The notes under the pieces were generated by a model. It ran no database searches. It saw nothing but the letters and a program-made list of their open reading frames with translations, and was not told where the DNA came from. Shown here in pieces: positions 60,415 to 64,000 of a stretch of DNA of 64,000 nucleotides. The stretch's first letter is position 1, and each line of letters opens with the position of its first letter. Both the position numbers and the translations under genes were made by a program. This DNA comes from Enterobacter sp. R4-368. Its GTDB lineage: Bacteria; Pseudomonadota; Gammaproteobacteria; Enterobacterales; Enterobacteriaceae. Where the stretch lies: contig NC_021500.1 in the NCBI RefSeq assembly GCF_000410515.1, forward strand, positions 1,674,001 to 1,738,000, written 5' to 3'.

Positions 60415-60438
60415 TTTAACTTGCATTTGCAAGTTAAA
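60415..60438 (+). promoter_or_regulatory. palindromic operator over the ogr promoter
   Basis: 11-bp arms TTTAACTTGCA/TGCAAGTTAAA separated by TT. The TTGCAT inside it with TAATAT at 60443 (16-bp spacer) makes a promoter for ogr. The core GCA-TT-TGC is the same as in the early operator at 42642-42657, so the CI-like repressor may bind both. Confidence 0.6.
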
Positions 60439-60478
60439 AGGATAATATAACTGGCATATACACGAGGGAGAAACCACC

Positions 60479-60673
60479 ATGATGCATTGCCCGGTATGCC
60501 AACAAGCGGCGCACGCGCGCTCCAGCCGCTACCTCAGTTCTGAAACCAAAGAGCGCTATCACCAGTGCCAGAATATTCACTGTGGTTGTACGTTTGTCAC
60601 CCATGAGTCGCTGGCGCGTTACATTGTCCGCCCGCCAGCACTGCAAGTGAGCGCGTCCCCCGCCGGGAAGTAA
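60479..60673 (+). CDS. ogr: late gene activator Ogr/Delta
   Basis: A 64-residue zinc-finger activator of the late promoters. HCPVC...HQCQNIHCGC supplies the cysteines of the Ogr/Delta finger, and the TKERYHQCQN core is almost the P2 sequence. P2 Ogr is 72 residues. It lies downstream of D with its own promoter and operator, and a terminator follows. Confidence 0.95.
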   Translation: MMHCPVCQQAAHARSSRYLSSETKERYHQCQNIHCGCTFVTHESLARYIVRPPALQVSASPAGK

Positions 60674-60691
60674 TCCGGCGAAAATAGTCAA

Positions 60692-60716
60692 AAGCCTGCG
60701 CCAGCAGGTTTTTTAT
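60692..60716 (+). terminator. ogr terminator
   Basis: The stem cctgc/gcagg, extended by A-T and G-T pairs, is followed by TTTTTTATTT. It marks the right edge of the recognisable island. Confidence 0.75.
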
Positions 60717-61030
60717 TTCTGCATCGATAGTAGGTAATGGAAAAAAATACGTGGGCAATGGGTGGTCACAGAGCTTAAAAACCACTGATACAGGAAACGC
60801 CCTGGGTTCAGCCTAAATTAAATATGCGTCTGCCTGCCCGGAGAGATGTCGATCCAGATAAGGATGCGAAACCAGAATTTGTTAGCGTGCGGATCTACAG
60901 GATGCTGTTTTTAGCTCGCAATCAAACCATTAATAAAGCTCACTGCCTGCTGTGAACGATTAAAATCCCAAAGCAATAAGCCAAAGCCTGGCGCTGAACA
61001 CGTCTAAAGAAGGTGGTTTTCAGATGAGTA
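60717..61030. other. intergenic junction between island and rplS, no gene seen
   Basis: About 310 bp with no convincing gene, tRNA or repeat that I can recognise. It should contain the right junction of the island and any remnant of the original insertion site. Confidence 0.5.
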
Positions 61031-61062
61031 TAAAAAAGGGGCTGGCATTACGCCAACCCCTT
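61031..61062 (-). terminator. rplS terminator
   Basis: On the minus strand GGGGTTGGC...GCCAGCCCC (one wobble pair) is followed by TTTTTTAT. It ends the rpsP-rimM-trmD-rplS operon. Confidence 0.88.
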
Positions 61063-61100
61063 GTTTCATAACACGCTTTGGATGTAGCGTGTGCGCTATC

Positions 61101-61451
<351 letters not shown>

Positions 61452-61489
61452 TTAATCTCTTATCCTGGGTAAACTGATATTCGGGTGGC

Positions 61490-62257
61490 TTAAGCCATCC
61501 CATCATGTTTCTGTTGCTGTTGCGCGTGTTCCCGTTGGAACTCCGCCAGCAACCTTGCTTGCTCTTCAGTCAGAGCCAGGTTTTCCAGAAGTTCAGGTCT
61601 TCTAAGCCAGGTGCGGCCCAGCGACTGCTTCAAACGCCAGCGACGTATCTCGGCATGGTTCCCCGACAGTAACACCGCCGGTACTTCCATCCCTTCTAAC
61701 ACTTCAGGTCGGGTATAGTGTGGGCAGTCCAGCAACCCATCGGCAAAAGAATCTTCCGTTGCCGAAGCTTCATGCCCCAGTACCCCCGGAATAAACCGGG
61801 AAACCGAGTCAATCAGCGTCATCGCTGGTAACTCACCACCGCTGAGAACGTAATCGCCGATAGACCATTCTTCGTCAATCTCGGTTTGAATTACGCGCTC
61901 ATCTATCCCTTCGTAGCGACCGCACACCAGAATCAGTTTCTGATTCGTTGCCAGTTCGCTGACGCCCGCTTGATCAAGCTTGCGCCCCTGAGGCGACAGA
62001 TAAATCACTTTGGCGCCTTCGCCCGCCGCGGCTTTTGCTGCATGAATGGCGTCCCGTAGGGGGTTCACCATCATTAACATCCCCGGTCCGCCGCCGTAAG
62101 GACGATCGTCCACGGTACGGTGCCGGTCGTGAGCGAAATCACGCGGACTCCAGCTCTGGATGCTCAGCAGGCCATTTTTTACTGCCCGGCCAGTTACCCC
62201 GTAGTCGGTAATCGCGCGGAACATTTCAGGAAACAGGCTAATTATGCCAATCCACAT
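61490..62257 (-). CDS. trmD: tRNA (guanine(37)-N1)-methyltransferase TrmD
   Basis: Methylates G37 next to the anticodon and prevents +1 frameshifting. The 255-residue SPOUT protein has the trefoil-knot SAM site [13 protein letters not shown] and [15 protein letters not shown]. It lies between rimM and rplS in the conserved operon. Confidence 0.98.
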   Translation of the reverse strand: MWIGIISLFPEMFRAITDYGVTGRAVKNGLLSIQSWSPRDFAHDRHRTVDDRPYGGGPGMLMMVNPLRDAIHAAKAAAGEGAKVIYLSPQGRKLDQAGVSELATNQKLILVCGRYEGIDERVIQTEIDEEWSIGDYVLSGGELPAMTLIDSVSRFIPGVLGHEASATEDSFADGLLDCPHYTRPEVLEGMEVPAVLLSGNHAEIRRWRLKQSLGRTWLRRPELLENLALTEEQARLLAEFQREHAQQQQKHDGMA

Positions 62258-62287
62258 AGCGCCGTCTTTTACCGTATATCCGGAGGT

Positions 62288-62836
62288 TTAAAAACCAGGA
62301 TCCCAATCTACTTCAATGGTTTGAGTAGTGAGATCGACTTTCTTGATAACCTGCCCATCGAGGAACGGAACCAACCGCTCCTTGATACCAAATGCATCTT
62401 TCAGGTTTGCCTTGATGACGAGAACGTCATTCGACCCGGTTTCCATCATATCGACGACTTTACCGAGGCTGTAACCTTCAGTAGTCACTACCTGGCAGCC
62501 CATCAGGTCTTTCCAGTAGTAGTCACCCTCTTCCAGTTCCGGCAACTGCGCGGAATCAACGACAATTTCACAATTGGTCAGCAGATTCGCGGCATCTCTG
62601 TCATCAACACCTTTCAGTTTGATGACGATGTCCTGATTGTGGTAGCGCCAGCTTTCCAGCTCAATGCTCTGCCACTGACCCGCCTTCTGGATAAACCAGG
62701 GCTGATAGTCAAAAATGCTTTCGGCGTCTTCGGTGGAGGAAAACACTCTGAGCCAACCACGAATTCCGTAAGAAGATCCCAGCTTGCCGACGATAATTGG
62801 CTCAACAGGGACCGGTGCGGCTTGTTGCTTGCTCAT
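62288..62836 (-). CDS. rimM: ribosome maturation factor RimM
   Basis: Assembles the 30S head and binds S19. The 182-residue product begins [22 protein letters not shown]; three extra in-frame codons upstream are not used in the family. It contains [19 protein letters not shown] and a PRC-barrel C terminus with [16 protein letters not shown]. Confidence 0.97.
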   Translation of the reverse strand: MSKQQAAPVPVEPIIVGKLGSSYGIRGWLRVFSSTEDAESIFDYQPWFIQKAGQWQSIELESWRYHNQDIVIKLKGVDDRDAANLLTNCEIVVDSAQLPELEEGDYYWKDLMGCQVVTTEGYSLGKVVDMMETGSNDVLVIKANLKDAFGIKERLVPFLDGQVIKKVDLTTQTIEVDWDPGF

Positions 62837-62854
62837 CATGACCACCGTGACAGA

Positions 62855-63163
<309 letters not shown>

Positions 63164-63177
63164 TTAAAAGCCCGAAA

Positions 63178-63205
63178 ATTTTACTGATTTTGGGGGAAAT
63201 TGCAA
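63178..63205 (-). promoter_or_regulatory. promoter of the rpsP operon
   Basis: On the minus strand TTGCAA, 16-bp spacer, TAAAAT, about 75 bp before the rpsP start. Confidence 0.65.
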
Positions 63206-63360
63206 TCAGGATAAAGTAAACAAGGGATATAAGGCGTATATCGGTGCAGCCAGTTTAGTTCCGGCGTGCGCACAGAAAGCGGAGCGTACACGGAGTACGT
63301 GAGCATTTCGAGCACACCCCGGGGCTAAAATGGCAAACAAGATAGCCTTATGCCCTTGTT

Positions 63361-64000
63361 TTAGCGCCCCGGGAAACCAGGCGGCATCATCCCCTTCATC
63401 CCGCGCATCATCTTCGCCATCCCGCCCTTCTTCATCTTCTTCATCATGCGTTGCATGTCGTCGAATTGTTTGAGCAGACGGTTCACATCCTGCACCTGCA
63501 TACCGCAACCGGCTGCGATACGGCGCTTACGCGAACCTTTGATGATGTCCGGGTTGGCGCGCTCTTTCAGCGTCATGGAGTTAATGATCGCTTCCATACG
63601 CACCAGCACTTTGTCGTCCATTTGCGCTTTAACGTTGTCCGGGATTTGCCCCATGCCCGGCAGCTTGCCCATCAGGCTCGCCATACCGCCCATGTTTTTC
63701 ATCTGGCGCAACTGCTCAAGGAAGTCGGTCAGATCGAAGCCGTCGCCCTTCTTCAGTTTATTCGCCAGCTTTTCAGCCTGCGCGCGGTCAACTTTGCTTT
63801 CGATATCTTCGATAAGCGACAACACGTCGCCCATGCCAAGGATGCGTGAGGCGATACGATCCGGGTGGAACGGCTCCAGCGCTTCCGTTTTCTCGCCGAC
63901 ACCGAGGAATTTAATCGGTTTGCCGGTGATATGGCGAATGGAGAGCGCCGCACCGCCGCGCGCATCACCGTCCACTTTCGTCAGCACCACGCCAGTCAGC
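63361..64000 (-). CDS. ffh: signal recognition particle protein Ffh (5' part cut off by window edge)
   Basis: GTPase of the signal recognition particle that binds 4.5S RNA and signal sequences. The visible C-terminal 212 residues include the end of the G domain (TKVDGDARGGAALSIRHITGKPIKFLGVGE) and the Met-rich M domain (MKNMGGMASLMGKLPGMGQ, RRIAAGCGMQVQDVNRLLKQF, and an MKKMKKGGMAKMMRGMKGMMPP tail). The reading frame continues past the right edge, so the start is not in the window. Confidence 0.97.
   Translation of the reverse strand, partial: LTGVVLTKVDGDARGGAALSIRHITGKPIKFLGVGEKTEALEPFHPDRIASRILGMGDVLSLIEDIESKVDRAQAEKLANKLKKGDGFDLTDFLEQLRQMKNMGGMASLMGKLPGMGQIPDNVKAQMDDKVLVRMEAIINSMTLKERANPDIIKGSRKRRIAAGCGMQVQDVNRLLKQFDDMQRMMKKMKKGGMAKMMRGMKGMMPPGFPGR

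Larger units (their letters stand above)
41760..60716. mobile_element. P2/186-like tailocin locus (capsid-less prophage)
   Basis: The island runs from a CI repressor to an Ogr activator and its terminator. It keeps early genes (including gpA replicase), a lysis cassette and tail genes X, R, V, W, J, I, two fibre modules, FI, FII, E/E', T, U and D in P2 order. There is no integrase, portal, terminase, scaffold, capsid, head completion (Q, P, O, N, M, L), gpS or LysA. All visible tail genes are intact, unlike a randomly decaying prophage, which favours a functional R-type bacteriocin. It occupies the aroF-rplS interval. I could not identify flanking attachment repeats. Confidence 0.88.

Noticed and set aside
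41760..60716. A complete inducible P2 prophage
   Set aside because: No capsid, portal, terminase, scaffold, head-completion or integrase gene is present, so infectious particles cannot be made from this locus alone.
41694..61030. attL/attR direct repeats flanking the island
   Set aside because: I looked for a shared sequence between the two flanks and saw none longer than chance; with no integrase, the element may be fixed.

Overview
The window is chromosomal DNA from a member of the Enterobacteriaceae (Kosakonia/Enterobacter/Klebsiella-like; genus not resolved). The gene order pdxJ-recO-era-rnc-lepB-lepA-rseCBA-rpoE / nadB-trmN6-srmB-grcA-ung-yfiF-trxC-tapT-pka-pssA-yfiM-kgtP / rrn operon with tRNA-Glu / clpB-pgeF-rluD-bamD-raiA-pheLA-tyrA-aroF, then rplS-trmD-rimM-rpsP-ffh, is the classic E. 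coli 56-58 minute backbone. The encoded proteins are close to their E. coli counterparts in length and sequence. Both window ends cut genes: pdxJ on the left and ffh on the right.

Backbone, 1-41.7 kb. The left part holds the era-rnc-lepB-lepA unit with an RNase III leader hairpin, and the envelope-stress operon rpoE-rseA-rseB-rseC with a visible sigma-E promoter. nadB starts just after a perfect NadR box, and grcA has two FNR boxes 53 bp apart. A complete 16S-tRNA-Glu(UUC)-23S-5S operon follows (23.39-28.44 kb, minus strand, with P1/P2 promoters), then clpB with a sigma-32 promoter and the aromatic amino acid genes with the phenylalanine attenuator. Two departures from E. coli K-12 are an SMP-30/gluconolactonase gene between pheA and tyrA, and a pair downstream of aroF (a PepSY membrane protein and a DUF2946 protein with seven Met/His-rich 17-residue repeats) where K-12 carries yfiL-yfiR-dgcN-yfiB.

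Accessory island, 41.76-60.72 kb. This is a P2/186-related element with no integrase, portal, terminase, scaffold, capsid or head-completion gene. It keeps a complete lysis cassette and nearly all contractile-tail genes in P2 order: X, holin, endolysin, LysB/LysC, R, V, W, J, I, two successive fibre/assembly-protein modules, FI, FII, E/E', T, U, D and the activator Ogr. The most economical reading is an R-type tailocin, a phage-tail bacteriocin domesticated at a fixed site between aroF and rplS.

Control of the island. A divergent CI-like repressor with two tandem DNA-binding domains faces a rightward promoter whose -35/-10 spacer contains a GCA-TT-TGC palindrome. A longer palindrome with the same core lies over the ogr promoter. 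A perfect LexA-type box (CTGT-N8-ACAG) precedes a 61-codon gene of unknown function just before the tail genes. Five Ogr-type late promoters (GTTG-N14-CAAC or CAGC) drive separate units, and three of them sit in near-identical terminator-plus-promoter cassettes that insulate the two fibre modules and the sheath operon. The inferred circuit is: SOS damage, loss of CI repression, Ogr synthesis, coordinated late transcription, then assembly of tails with two alternative fibres and release by lysis.
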